64,000 bases of DNA from a virus, in IMG/VR virus record IMGVR_UViG_3300046010_015054, positions 62,001-126,000 of that record; one strand, 5' to 3'. A model generated the notes under the pieces. That model ran no database searches and was not told the origin of the DNA. It saw only the letters and a program-made list of their open reading frames with translations. Below, one piece after another: positions 1 to 7,223 of this stretch. A program made the translations under genes and the position numbers. The first letter of the stretch is position 1. Each line of letters opens with the position of its first letter.

Positions 1-168
1 TACATCAATATCCATATTACGAACTAGATCTGAATAGAACATAAATGCTCCATTTAGTACTCCTACCATTACAACAGGTGTAGCATCATTTTTATGCTCG
101 CGAGAAATTTGTTGAGCAATAATTTTGGTTTTAATGTCTATATCGTGAGCAGAATATAATTCAATCAT
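1..168 (-). CDS. hpt: Hypoxanthine phosphoribosyltransferase (HPRT), N-terminal part only
   Basis: The first 56 codons of a purine salvage enzyme are visible; the rest lies left of the window. The product would transfer phosphoribose from PRPP to hypoxanthine or guanine. Evidence is the N-terminal pattern of the family: an ELYSAHDI start, an amphipathic helix, then VVMVGVLNGAFMFYSDLVR, matching the conserved VLKGAFxFxxDLxR segment. The ATG lies 2 nt after the thyA stop, so the two are probably co-transcribed. The catalytic PRPP loop is outside the window, so activity cannot be judged. Confidence 0.8.
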   Translation of the reverse strand, partial: MIELYSAHDIDIKTKIIAQQISREHKNDATPVVMVGVLNGAFMFYSDLVRNMDIDV

Positions 169-170
169 AA

Positions 171-1109
171 TTAATTAGATAAAGGTGCTTTGATTGGATC
201 GTGGTGAATATAGTTTTTTAATTCTGCCGATACACTACCTTCCAACAAATCTAGTTCTGTTATCTCTACTGTAGGTAAAGTCATTGGTTTTCTAGTGATT
301 TGTTCTTTTGCCTGTTCAACGTGATTTGAATACAAATGAACATCACCTAAATTACCAATCAATTCATCAGGTACCATGTCTACTTCTTTAGCAATCATTT
401 CAAGCAATAATCCGTAAGAGGCAATATTGAATGGTAAACCTAAGAATGTATCTACTGAACGTTGATTCCACATTAGAGAGATTGCTCTGTATTTTCCAGG
501 ATTAATAATCTTCTCTTCACGTGTAGTTGGTCTTGTATAAACTTGAAATCCGTAATGGCAAGGAGGTAGAGCCATATGTTCTAGATCATCAACATTCCAA
601 GCTGAAACCATTAATCGTCTTGAATCTGGGTTTGTTTTGAGTTGATAAATTAGATTTTTAATTTGGTCAATATCACCACCTGCTAAATCAGATGATGGCC
701 ACTTTCTCCATTGTGCTCCATAAATTGGTCCTAACTCACCCCAAACGTGTGCAAAAATAGGATCTGTTTTAATACGCTGAACAAAGTCTTCCATTGACAA
801 TGGTTCATCTAATTCGTATTCCCATACAGTTTTATAACGTTTGTATGCATCCCCAGTCCATATGTTACATCCATTCTCAACCAAATACTTAATGTTGGTA
901 TTTCCTTTCAAAAACCACAGTAACTCAGTTACCATAGTTTTGAATGCCATTTTCTTAGTAGTAAGCAAAGGATAACCGTCAGACATTTTATGTCTGATCT
1001 GACGACCAAATACTGAAATAGTTCCGGTACCTGTTCTGTCTTCCTTTTTTACTCCGTTATCTAGGATATCTTGTAGGAGTGCTTGGTATGTTTTATCTAA
1101 ATTGTTCAT
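171..1109 (-). CDS. thyA: Thymidylate synthase ThyA
   Basis: Folate-dependent methylation of dUMP to dTMP in the cytoplasm, supplying dTMP for phage DNA. At 312 aa it is full length. Visible features are the RTGTGT phosphate-binding segment near residue 25, the nucleophilic Cys184 in LPPCH, the preceding SRRLMVSAWN dUMP-binding region (163-172) and the C-terminal HxxIKAP-type tail. The start overlaps the stop of the upstream small gene as ATGA. It sits with hpt and the que genes in a nucleotide-metabolism cluster. No disrupted key residue was seen. Confidence 0.96.
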   Translation of the reverse strand: MNNLDKTYQALLQDILDNGVKKEDRTGTGTISVFGRQIRHKMSDGYPLLTTKKMAFKTMVTELLWFLKGNTNIKYLVENGCNIWTGDAYKRYKTVWEYELDEPLSMEDFVQRIKTDPIFAHVWGELGPIYGAQWRKWPSSDLAGGDIDQIKNLIYQLKTNPDSRRLMVSAWNVDDLEHMALPPCHYGFQVYTRPTTREEKIINPGKYRAISLMWNQRSVDTFLGLPFNIASYGLLLEMIAKEVDMVPDELIGNLGDVHLYSNHVEQAKEQITRKPMTLPTVEITELDLLEGSVSAELKNYIHHDPIKAPLSN

Positions 1110-1279
1110 TTTACAAAACGTGTTGCAGAGTGAGTCCCATCTGGGTTATTTGTAAAACTGGCTAAGTTAATAAAATCTTGTTTATTTTTAATAGCATTAT
1201 GAACGACAACAGAAATAATTTTACCTGTAGAATCGTCTACTATAACATGTCCTTTATTATTTTCTAGTAGGAGCTGCAT
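1106..1279 (-). CDS. Hypothetical small protein (57 aa)
   Basis: I do not recognise this protein. The longer reading from 1321 would overlap most of the zinc-ribbon gene, so I prefer the internal Met at 1279 (MQLLLENNKG), which leaves a 23 nt overlap. The product has short beta-type stretches (GHVIVDD, KIISVVVHN) and a Lys/Asn-rich helix, with no membrane segment. It ends in an ATGA overlap with thyA, so translational coupling is likely. The start remains uncertain. Confidence 0.55.
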   Translation of the reverse strand: MQLLLENNKGHVIVDDSTGKIISVVVHNAIKNKQDFINLASFTNNPDGTHSATRFVK

Positions 1280-1409
1280 CGTAACATTTTTTACAAATCC
1301 AAACAAAATGAGGAATCCCAAAGTTATTTCTTTCTACTTTAACTCCTTTTTTAAAAGTTATAGAATCTAAACAGTTATGGCAAACTATTTTTTCACTAGT
1401 TTTAGCCAT
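1257..1409 (-). CDS. Small zinc-ribbon-like protein (50 aa)
   Basis: Starts MAKTSEKIVCHNCLD and carries two CxxC pairs (CHNC near residues 10-13 and CKKC near 40-43), spaced as in small zinc ribbons of the C4 type. That implies a structural zinc and possibly nucleic acid or protein binding, but no specific function can be named. Its ATG overlaps the stop of the upstream 59-aa gene (TAATG) and its 3' end overlaps the next gene by 23 nt, which supports it as a real cistron in a tightly packed operon. Confidence 0.6.
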   Translation of the reverse strand: MAKTSEKIVCHNCLDSITFKKGVKVERNNFGIPHFVWICKKCYDAAPTRK

Positions 1410-1588
1410 TATTTTATTTTTTTTACTTCGTAAATATTTCCTGAAGTGGTGTTGGCTTGAAATAGTTCAGCTAATTTTGTAGCAGCACTCATAGATTCAA
1501 ACTCCATAGGAATACCCTCACTATCATTCACGATGATAGTACGAGGGATTCCTTGGATGTTAGTATGCTTAAAAATGACAAAAGGCAT
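1409..1588 (-). CDS. Hypothetical small protein (59 aa)
   Basis: The reading frame begins MPFVIFKHTNIQGIPRTIIV and ends IYEVKKIK. It looks like a small alpha/beta protein with a helix (SMSAATKLAELFQ) in the middle. No family is recognised. It is linked to both neighbours by one-base TAATG overlaps (the queE stop upstream and the zinc-ribbon start downstream), the arrangement seen through this operon. That is the main reason to accept it. Confidence 0.6.
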   Translation of the reverse strand: MPFVIFKHTNIQGIPRTIIVNDSEGIPMEFESMSAATKLAELFQANTTSGNIYEVKKIK

Positions 1589-2370
1589 TAGACTTCACGT
1601 TTAGTATCAAAAGCAATAATATGTTCACGACCTGTAAAGTTATAGTAATTCTTAGTACACCAATCAATTACCATAGGATAAACACGAATTAGTTCTTGAC
1701 GATTATCTCCAGGAGGCATAATCCAGATTTTATCTTTTGGTACTTCTAGCTCATCCATAAATGAACGAATTTCAGCCCAAGTTTCTGGCATTTCATCTGG
1801 GTTAACGACTACCTTCATATGGTAGTCTGAATGATAAGCCATTGACTTTTTAATCGCGTCTTTGTTTAGACGTAGTCGATTGTGAGTATCAATGAATTTT
1901 TGATCTACAATACTCCCAAGAGGTGTAGTACCCCCAAGTACAGGCACGCTGTTACTAAATTTAGGGCTGAAACTAATAAGCCCAATAGGATAATCTGTTT
2001 CAAGGAAAGCAGACCCTTCTGTTTCGATCGTGATGATGATTTGCCTTTCATTTGCAAAGTGAGTTAGTTCGTTTACGAGTTTTGGATGCATAGTTGGAGA
2101 ACCTCCAGTTAACATCATCTCCTTAATTTCAGGATTTTGATCGTAAATGTTAATAATATCCTGGAAAGTGTATTTACCTTTTTCAGGGTGGATACTTGTG
2201 TACCAAGAATCACACCATCCACCTTCACCAAAGTAGCAGCGGTGGGTGCAACCCGTAGTGCGGACTGCAACAGTAGGGCGACCTGCTCGGCTACCCTCTG
2301 ATTGCACACAAGTGTATAATTCTACAATTGGTAGAATTTTATTGTAGTCTTCTATTCTTCCTAGTGACAT
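1588..2370 (-). CDS. queE: 7-carboxy-7-deazaguanine synthase QueE (radical SAM)
   Basis: Converts 6-carboxytetrahydropterin to 7-carboxy-7-deazaguanine, step three of the preQ0 pathway. Family features: VELYTCVQSEGSRAGRPTVAVRTTG leads into the cluster loop, then a MMLTGGSP motif (85-92) and an IETEGS strand. The iron-sulfur cysteines are C41, C45 and C53. The spacing is CX3CX7C instead of the usual CX3CX2C, with a Gly-rich YFGEGGW insert between the second and third Cys. It lies 2 nt downstream of queD and in one transcription unit with queC, so the pathway genes are together. Confidence 0.92.
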   Translation of the reverse strand: MSLGRIEDYNKILPIVELYTCVQSEGSRAGRPTVAVRTTGCTHRCYFGEGGWCDSWYTSIHPEKGKYTFQDIINIYDQNPEIKEMMLTGGSPTMHPKLVNELTHFANERQIIITIETEGSAFLETDYPIGLISFSPKFSNSVPVLGGTTPLGSIVDQKFIDTHNRLRLNKDAIKKSMAYHSDYHMKVVVNPDEMPETWAEIRSFMDELEVPKDKIWIMPPGDNRQELIRVYPMVIDWCTKNYYNFTGREHIIAFDTKREV

Positions 2371-2372
2371 AA

Positions 2373-2837
2373 TTATCCTTTATAAAATGCTGTGTTTTTC
2401 TCGTGTTCACGAAATTCAACTTGAACTACTTTAACACGACCATCTGTTTCTTCTTGAATAAATGTATTTAATTTGTTGTAGAAGTACTCTGCAAAACGCT
2501 CTGCTCCTGTAGCTGGAATAATTCGTAGTTGAATTAGACCTTCGGTGTACATGTTATGGAAGTAAGAAAGGTATGGATCATCATCTGCAATAATTGTAGT
2601 ATGATCAAGCATATAATCCATCCATGCTTTAGGGTTCATACCATCGATAGTACCTTTAGCACGCTTCATACCTCCGAAGTCCCATACCCAGTTACGCTGG
2701 TCAAGTTCACCTTCGAACCATACTTTTAAACTTACTCCATAGCCATGAAGGAATCTACAATGTGTTCCTTCAGCTTTCCATTGGCGGAATACTGTTGAGT
2801 AGCCATCAAATACTTTTGTTGACCTAAAACTACTCAT
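2373..2837 (-). CDS. queD: 6-carboxy-5,6,7,8-tetrahydropterin synthase-like QueD
   Basis: Member of the PTPS/QueD family, which makes 6-carboxytetrahydropterin from dihydroneopterin triphosphate. Visible are Cys27 in the THCRFLHGYG segment, the WDFGGMK strand (52-58), DHT with His79, and FREHE with Glu144. The zinc site looks atypical: the usual FxAAH histidine is replaced by an FRQW segment, and the second His of HGH is Tyr33. The 154 aa length is slightly longer than bacterial QueD. The start overlaps the thioredoxin stop... reading order is thioredoxin after queD's upstream neighbour, joined by an ATGA-type overlap at 2837. Confidence 0.85.
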   Translation of the reverse strand: MSSFRSTKVFDGYSTVFRQWKAEGTHCRFLHGYGVSLKVWFEGELDQRNWVWDFGGMKRAKGTIDGMNPKAWMDYMLDHTTIIADDDPYLSYFHNMYTEGLIQLRIIPATGAERFAEYFYNKLNTFIQEETDGRVKVVQVEFREHEKNTAFYKG

Positions 2838-3085
2838 TATTGATTGTAAAATTTAATCACATCATTCAAAGAACGAGCTCCTATAAAACGTGCTTTTTCT
2901 TGTCCGTCTTCAACTAAAATAACAGTTGGAACACTTTTAATACCATAAGTAGTTGAGGCATTAGGTTCATAATCAATATTAACTTTTTTTACATTTACAC
3001 CTGCATTTGTTACTTGATCCATAATAGGACCAAAAGATTGACATGGACCGCACCATGGGGCTGAAAAATACCAAAGTTGTTTCAT
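2837..3085 (-). CDS. Thioredoxin/glutaredoxin-like protein (82 aa)
   Basis: A compact thioredoxin-fold protein with the active site W11-C-G-P-C15 preceded by a strand (LWYFSAPW), and the cis-proline region near VPTVILV (52-58). At 82 aa it is shorter than E. coli thioredoxin (about 108 aa), the size usual for phage thioredoxins. It could supply reducing equivalents to the phage ribonucleotide reductase at 12-15 kb, or keep cysteines of the que enzymes reduced. That role is inferred. The ATG overlaps the stop of the upstream 48-aa ORF. Confidence 0.9.
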   Translation of the reverse strand: MKQLWYFSAPWCGPCQSFGPIMDQVTNAGVNVKKVNIDYEPNASTTYGIKSVPTVILVEDGQEKARFIGARSLNDVIKFYNQ

Positions 3086-3228
3086 TTTTTGTTTAAAAAT
3101 TGATAGTTAATAAAAAGAAACATAAAAGCAGCCGCCGTTAACCAACGACTCTCTGATGCTTCAAAAAGTGAGCTTGTTAAAAAACTCCAATGTCCATATT
3201 TCAAAAACCAAGTTTCGAATTTTTTCAT
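3082..3228 (-). CDS. Small membrane-associated protein (48 aa)
   Basis: Begins MKKFETWFLKYGHWSF and holds one hydrophobic stretch near the C-terminus (WLTAAAFMFLFINYQFL), consistent with a single membrane-inserted helix and a Lys-rich tail. No family is recognised. Four-base ATGA overlaps with both thioredoxin (downstream) and the next upstream gene make it a credible cistron despite its size. Confidence 0.6.
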   Translation of the reverse strand: MKKFETWFLKYGHWSFLTSSLFEASESRWLTAAAFMFLFINYQFLNKK

Positions 3229-3527
3229 ACTAATTCTTCTAATATACCTACTATTTCACTAAATATAAGAACAAGAGCAGCTGAGGTCAAGTCGAATGGG
3301 ATAAGAATATAACCAGTTATACGGATACTTGATTTAATAAAGCTCATAATTTTATGCCATTTTTGATTAGGCATATGTTTAAAATCTTTAATTTTAGTAT
3401 CTATTTTCACGTTTTTTGTACTTTTTATTTTTCCGTATAACTCAGGATTAATAATACTATCATCATGGTTATATTTATCGGATTTAAAATAGGTGCCTCT
3501 ACGAGCTTCTGTTATTCCATCACTCAT
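3225..3527 (-). CDS. Hypothetical membrane protein (100 aa)
   Basis: I choose the Met at 3527 (MSDGITEARRG) over the upstream Met at 3554, because it gives a short 8 nt overlap with the queC stop and a plausible soluble N-terminus. The first 65 residues are polar and Lys-rich. The last 40 are hydrophobic (ITGYILIPFDLTSAALVLIF), forming one long or two short membrane helices. No family is recognised. It separates queC from thioredoxin in the que operon. Confidence 0.55.
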   Translation of the reverse strand: MSDGITEARRGTYFKSDKYNHDDSIINPELYGKIKSTKNVKIDTKIKDFKHMPNQKWHKIMSFIKSSIRITGYILIPFDLTSAALVLIFSEIVGILEELV

Positions 3528-4398
3528 GATTAGATAGTACTTTAGATACTTCATTTATTACATGTTCCCAAGTTACAGGACCGGTCTCGTCAGCATACTC
3601 TGCGGGATCGGGGCGACCCAGCTTAATAAACGCTTCAACTCGTTCAACAGATGATGCTGATTTGTAATCACTAAACCATACTAGCTCAGTCCATCCAGGT
3701 TGCGTTTCAATAATATGTTGAAGTGGTTTATAAGAGGTATTAGTGCGTTTATAAACTTCATTAAAGTCAACTCCTAGATTAGCACACAATTTCTCTCCAT
3801 CTTGCAAAATAGTAAATTTATCACCTTCAAGATATGGAGTCCAATATGAAACTAATTCACTATCCCAGTTACCTACTCGAAAGGCGAGGTCATCAGCGTC
3901 ACGAAACTCTTGACGACAATCAGGATAAATAGCGTGATCACCTGCGTGAATACCTAAAGCAATAGAACATTCTTCTTTTTTTTCAGTAGCAATAGACAAA
4001 GCAATTGCCTGAGTAATTGAACTGAAAATCTTGTTTCGATTGGGTACTACTGTAGCTTTCATGTTTTCTTCAGCATAGTGACCTTCTGGTACCTCGGCAC
4101 CACCTGTTACTAGGGCTGAGTTAAGTAAATCAACTAAACCATCAAGTTTAATTACTCGGTAATTTACTAATGGATACGATTCTTCAAATCCATTTGGAGC
4201 ATGATCATGATGGAATACTCTAGTAGGATTATCATTAATATAATTTACCAGTGATTGGGCTCGATCAAGCTCTACTTTATGTTTTTGACCATAGTCAAAC
4301 GATACTGCTGTTACAGTATCAAATTCGCTTAGCGCTCTAAGCAATAGTGTTGAGGAATCCATTCCTCCAGATAACGAAACTACAACGTGTTTTGCCAT
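3520..4398 (-). CDS. queC: 7-cyano-7-deazaguanine synthase QueC-like
   Basis: ATP-dependent conversion of 7-carboxy-7-deazaguanine to preQ0 via the amide. Shown by the PP-loop S10-G-G-M-D-S15 followed by a helix, FDYGQKHKVEL, VVPNRNKIFSS, HAGDHAIYPDCR and TILQDGEKLC. At 292 aa it is longer than E. coli QueC (231 aa). Oddly, the C-terminal zinc-binding cysteines (normally SCY...CGxCxxC) are absent: the matching stretch reads NTSYKPLQH and no Cys follows residue ~215. It is the first gene after the candidate late promoter at 4405 and heads the operon running to hpt. Confidence 0.88.
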   Translation of the reverse strand: MAKHVVVSLSGGMDSSTLLLRALSEFDTVTAVSFDYGQKHKVELDRAQSLVNYINDNPTRVFHHDHAPNGFEESYPLVNYRVIKLDGLVDLLNSALVTGGAEVPEGHYAEENMKATVVPNRNKIFSSITQAIALSIATEKKEECSIALGIHAGDHAIYPDCRQEFRDADDLAFRVGNWDSELVSYWTPYLEGDKFTILQDGEKLCANLGVDFNEVYKRTNTSYKPLQHIIETQPGWTELVWFSDYKSASSVERVEAFIKLGRPDPAEYADETGPVTWEHVINEVSKVLSNHE

Positions 4399-4404
4399 GT
4401 TTTG

Positions 4405-4413
4405 TATAAATAT
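4405..4413 (-). promoter_or_regulatory. Candidate late promoter motif upstream of queC
   Basis: Sense-strand ATATTTATA, 6 nt before the queC ATG. One of 15 copies sharing TATTTAT in this window; see findings. The short distance would leave almost no 5' leader. Confidence 0.55.
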
Positions 4414-4452
4414 TTAATTTGCCATGTATTGTAAGCGTATAGGCAAACGCTT

Positions 4453-5241
4453 TTACAAATCGTTAATTTCACGAAACTTTAAAATGTTATAAGATAAAAG
4501 CTCATAATCAACTTGATCAGACAACATAAAGAAATAATCGTTCATGTTTGCTTTTGGTTTTTCAATTAAACCCGCATTTGTGTAACGCATGCCTTCTAGA
4601 GCAGCCATTACTGGGTTTGAAGTATCAATTGATTCGATAAATTGAAATCCATTATACCATCCAAATTCTTGTGGTACTTGACATCCTAATAAATGTACTC
4701 GATCGTTATTTTCAATTACTTTAGTTTCATATAGAGCTGAGATAACAGATAAACGTCCAAGTGCTTTACCTAGGTTTTTATTAGCGTGAGGTACTACATC
4801 ATTATAGTAAGAAGCGCCATATGAAAATGCAATTTTCTTGTAACCTAGATCTTTGTAGGTTTGATAGCAAGTAGCAGCTTCGTGAATAGTAGTTGCTTGA
4901 ACTACTGCTACTTTTTCTACCCCCATAGGTAGTTTAACTTGAGCCCATTTACGAGCGTTTACTACTGATTTGTCTCGATCTTGCCAAACATCAGGTACAA
5001 TAAATTCATTAGGGCGAAGTACACTAATCCAGTGTAGCAAACGATCCTCATCATAAGCATGTCCTAGCTCATGAAGTGAATTATCCATAATAACATAGCG
5101 ACCTTGTGCTACTGATGTTAAAAAATAATCTTGATAGCCTTGCTCTTGATCGAGCAAGTGGGGGAGGCAATAATCATAATCATTAAATAAACGACTATCT
5201 TCTAATAGACATAACGGAGTTTCGTGACTAACTTTTATCAT
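4453..5241 (-). CDS. dpdA: DpdA-like (TGT-fold) DNA 7-deazaguanine transglycosylase
   Basis: Predicted to exchange guanine in phage DNA for a 7-deazaguanine made by QueE/D/C. The 262 aa reading starts at MIKVSHETPL (5241); the upstream Met at 5289 lies inside the preceding terminator. TGT-like features: YVIMDNSLHELG with Asp53, FIVPDVW with Asp84, an AVVQATT strand, IAFSYG, HLLGCQVPQEF (183-193) and FIESIDTSNPV with Asp206, like the C-terminal half of the TGT barrel. It lacks the TGT zinc domain, as small phage DpdA proteins do. The gene directly precedes queC. A generic TIM-barrel enzyme is the alternative. Confidence 0.72.
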   Translation of the reverse strand: MIKVSHETPLCLLEDSRLFNDYDYCLPHLLDQEQGYQDYFLTSVAQGRYVIMDNSLHELGHAYDEDRLLHWISVLRPNEFIVPDVWQDRDKSVVNARKWAQVKLPMGVEKVAVVQATTIHEAATCYQTYKDLGYKKIAFSYGASYYNDVVPHANKNLGKALGRLSVISALYETKVIENNDRVHLLGCQVPQEFGWYNGFQFIESIDTSNPVMAALEGMRYTNAGLIEKPKANMNDYFFMLSDQVDYELLSYNILKFREINDL

Positions 5242-5277
5242 TAAGAATTTATTTATCTTGAATTTACAACCAATTTT

Positions 5278-5314
5278 AAAAAAAAGCAAGGGAAAATTAT
5301 AAAAATTTTCCCTT
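5278..5314 (-). terminator. Factor-independent terminator
   Basis: Perfect 11-bp inverted repeat (5288-5298 with 5304-5314) and a 5-nt loop, followed on the minus strand by GC and eight Ts (plus-strand As 5278-5285). It lies just after the stop of the 5340-5855 gene and before the DpdA-like gene. Confidence 0.8.
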
Positions 5315-5339
5315 CTTTCTAAAATATTTTTTATTTCAA

Positions 5340-5855
5340 TTAAGAATCTGAACCTGGTCCTGTGCCTGGGCTTTGTCCTTGATACCCAGTTGGGTATTGA
5401 TAGTAATAACCACGGCTTTGTAAATTAGTTTTAGCAGATGCTGTATTAGCTATTTCAACTCCAGTTACAATTTCAGCTAAAGCAATAAATTCAGCATCAT
5501 TAGCAGCTTGATCTTCTTGTGCAATCCAACCCCAACATGAAACTGTTGAAATTCTACCATCTGGAGAAGTATTTGCAAATACATCATTTCCACCTACAAT
5601 AATACCATATCCCGTAGCTCCGTCAATACTAGGACTAGGCCACCAACCTTCTGCAGTGCCTGAGTTTGCAATATAGGGGCTGCTATTTTGAGTGGTGATA
5701 GTCATAGAATCATTAGCTAAATTTGATCGACCACCATCAACTAGTAGTCTACTAACAGATCCAGTAACTACAAAAGTTGATGCAGGACGGTTAAAAGTGC
5801 CATATTCTGAAGGAATTTGGTAAAATTGTCTAACTGCTAAAGTTGTTATTGCCAT
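5340..5855 (-). CDS. Hypothetical protein (171 aa), possibly virion-associated
   Basis: I do not recognise the family. The 171-aa product is rich in Gly, Ser, Thr and Asn. Its first half looks beta-stranded (STFVVTGSVSRLLVDGG), a WWPSPSIDGATGYGIIVGG segment lies in the middle, and the C-terminus is a flexible Tyr/Gly/Pro tail (GYYYQYPTGYQGQSPG). This composition resembles small decoration or fibre proteins. There is no signal peptide or membrane helix. It is the last gene of its unit, followed directly by a strong terminator. Confidence 0.6.
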   Translation of the reverse strand: MAITTLAVRQFYQIPSEYGTFNRPASTFVVTGSVSRLLVDGGRSNLANDSMTITTQNSSPYIANSGTAEGWWPSPSIDGATGYGIIVGGNDVFANTSPDGRISTVSCWGWIAQEDQAANDAEFIALAEIVTGVEIANTASAKTNLQSRGYYYQYPTGYQGQSPGTGPGSDS

Positions 5856-5916
5856 TTTTATTTATGGTATTTTGTTATACAATAATACATATTAGGATTT
5901 TTTAAAAGAATAATTC

Positions 5917-6162
5917 TTATCCTAAAAATTTTGTTATTTTAAAATGAGGATCTTCTTTATAATAAAACCAAAAACAAGCATTCCTTTCACTACAACTTTT
6001 TAAAGCAATTAAAGGACCTTTGCTAGAGTAAAATTCAGACAAGTCGTTAACAACTCGCTCAATTTGCCAGATTTTTCCGTGAATAGAAGTTCTAGAGATA
6101 CCTTGTTCAGAGATACCTTTAACTTTAATTTTGGATCCTTTAATTAACTTTTTTTTGCTCAA
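5917..6162 (-). CDS. Hypothetical basic protein (81 aa)
   Basis: Starts MSKKKLIKGSKIKVKG, a basic N-terminus leading into what looks like a small beta-barrel (KIKVKG, IWQIERVV, LIALKSC). Many short SH3-like or OB-like proteins have this pattern, but no family can be assigned. Its ATGA overlap with the upstream 65-aa gene (6159-6162) supports coupled translation. Confidence 0.6.
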   Translation of the reverse strand: MSKKKLIKGSKIKVKGISEQGISRTSIHGKIWQIERVVNDLSEFYSSKGPLIALKSCSERNACFWFYYKEDPHFKITKFLG

Positions 6163-6356
6163 TTTTCTAAATTAGATAATTCAGTTTCAATTTGTACTTT
6201 TCTCTCACTTAACTCTTGGAAATAATCCTCTACTTTAATTTGTTTAGGATTTGCGGGGTGGTATTGATAGGCTTCATCTAATAGGCTAGCTACAGATAAA
6301 AGCTCATCAATAAGTTGTGTTTTCTTTTTGTCCTGTTCAGTTAGAAAATTTTCCAT
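6159..6356 (-). CDS. Hypothetical coiled-coil protein (65 aa)
   Basis: Highly charged helical protein, with a first helix (EQDKKKTQLIDELLSVASLL) and a second (VEDYFQELSERKVQIETELS) separated by HPANPKQ. It probably folds as a helical hairpin. No function is recognised. It is the first gene behind a copy of the candidate late promoter. Confidence 0.6.
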   Translation of the reverse strand: MENFLTEQDKKKTQLIDELLSVASLLDEAYQYHPANPKQIKVEDYFQELSERKVQIETELSNLEN

Positions 6357-6373
6357 TTGTTTATTTTATTTTT

Positions 6374-6382
6374 AATAAATAT
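6374..6382 (-). promoter_or_regulatory. Candidate late promoter motif upstream of the 65-aa gene
   Basis: Sense-strand ATATTTATT, 17 nt before the ATG at 6356. Same core TATTTAT as the other 14 copies. Confidence 0.5.
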
Positions 6383-6419
6383 ACTAAACATACTAGTTGG
6401 GGGCAAGTTAAGTAAAAAA

Positions 6420-7208
6420 TTATTCTTTTAATCTGTAAAATTTTAGATATTTAGCTTTTAAAGATAACCATGGTCCTTCTCCTATAGGCCCTCCTCCACT
6501 ATGATAAGTGCCACCATTTAACCACACTACCCTATTATTAGGTGTATACCCGTTTATAGTTTTATATACAACATAATTATTTACCTTATATAGAGTCTCG
6601 TGAGGATAAAATTCAGCGCTAAATTTAATGGGTTTATCCCACGTTTTTCCACTTACACCCAACCAACTTGGATTATCAAATTTCCATTTTTTAGAATCAT
6701 AAGCAGTTCCATAGTGAATATTCCCAGCCATTGTAGCTTCTTCTTTCCATGAGGGCCAAATAAACTCAAATATATCAAATTCGGGCATTGCTGCTAATTC
6801 ATCAGTCGTCCAAAATGCTGGGAATTGTCCCTTATACCTTGGGATTTCAACCAACGCCTCAATTTTCCCGAATGCTGGTAAAGTAGTTGCTTTTCTCGTT
6901 ATAATCGCTCCTGCAATATAAGGAGTTTCCGTATTATCACTTCCAGTATTTACTGAATTCCAAAATTCAATTCCTTCAGAGGTTAATTTAATATTATTCT
7001 CGTTAAACTTACACGAGTGTTTCTTATTTATTTTTTCACCCCAAGGTGGGGTAAAACGAAAATCTTTTTTTAACTCATCAAAAGTAGTTTTAGTAAAATC
7101 CCATTCTTTAACTAGCTCAAAATTCTCATTATTGTCTTGTTTTTTAAGTCCTAAAAATGATTGAATTTGAAAATTTATTGCTCGCAATCTATTATCTAGC
7201 GTTGCCAT
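6420..7208 (-). CDS. Glycoside hydrolase family 16-like protein
   Basis: Predicted endo-acting beta-glucanase/galactanase fold. The catalytic signature ExDxxE is present as E143-F-D145-I-F-E148, preceded by the typical GH16 strand pattern GKIEALVEIPRYKGQFPAFW (114-133). Later strands (AGNIHYGTAY, IKFSAEFYP, VVYKTINGY) match the jelly-roll. At 262 aa it is about one GH16 domain. A charged helical N-terminus (1-30) replaces a signal peptide, so it is not obviously secreted and may be carried on the virion or released at lysis. Likely targets are laminarin-, carrageenan- or capsule-type polysaccharides; the substrate cannot be told. Confidence 0.78.
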   Translation of the reverse strand: MATLDNRLRAINFQIQSFLGLKKQDNNENFELVKEWDFTKTTFDELKKDFRFTPPWGEKINKKHSCKFNENNIKLTSEGIEFWNSVNTGSDNTETPYIAGAIITRKATTLPAFGKIEALVEIPRYKGQFPAFWTTDELAAMPEFDIFEFIWPSWKEEATMAGNIHYGTAYDSKKWKFDNPSWLGVSGKTWDKPIKFSAEFYPHETLYKVNNYVVYKTINGYTPNNRVVWLNGGTYHSGGGPIGEGPWLSLKAKYLKFYRLKE

Positions 7209-7223
7209 GTATTGTAAAATGTT

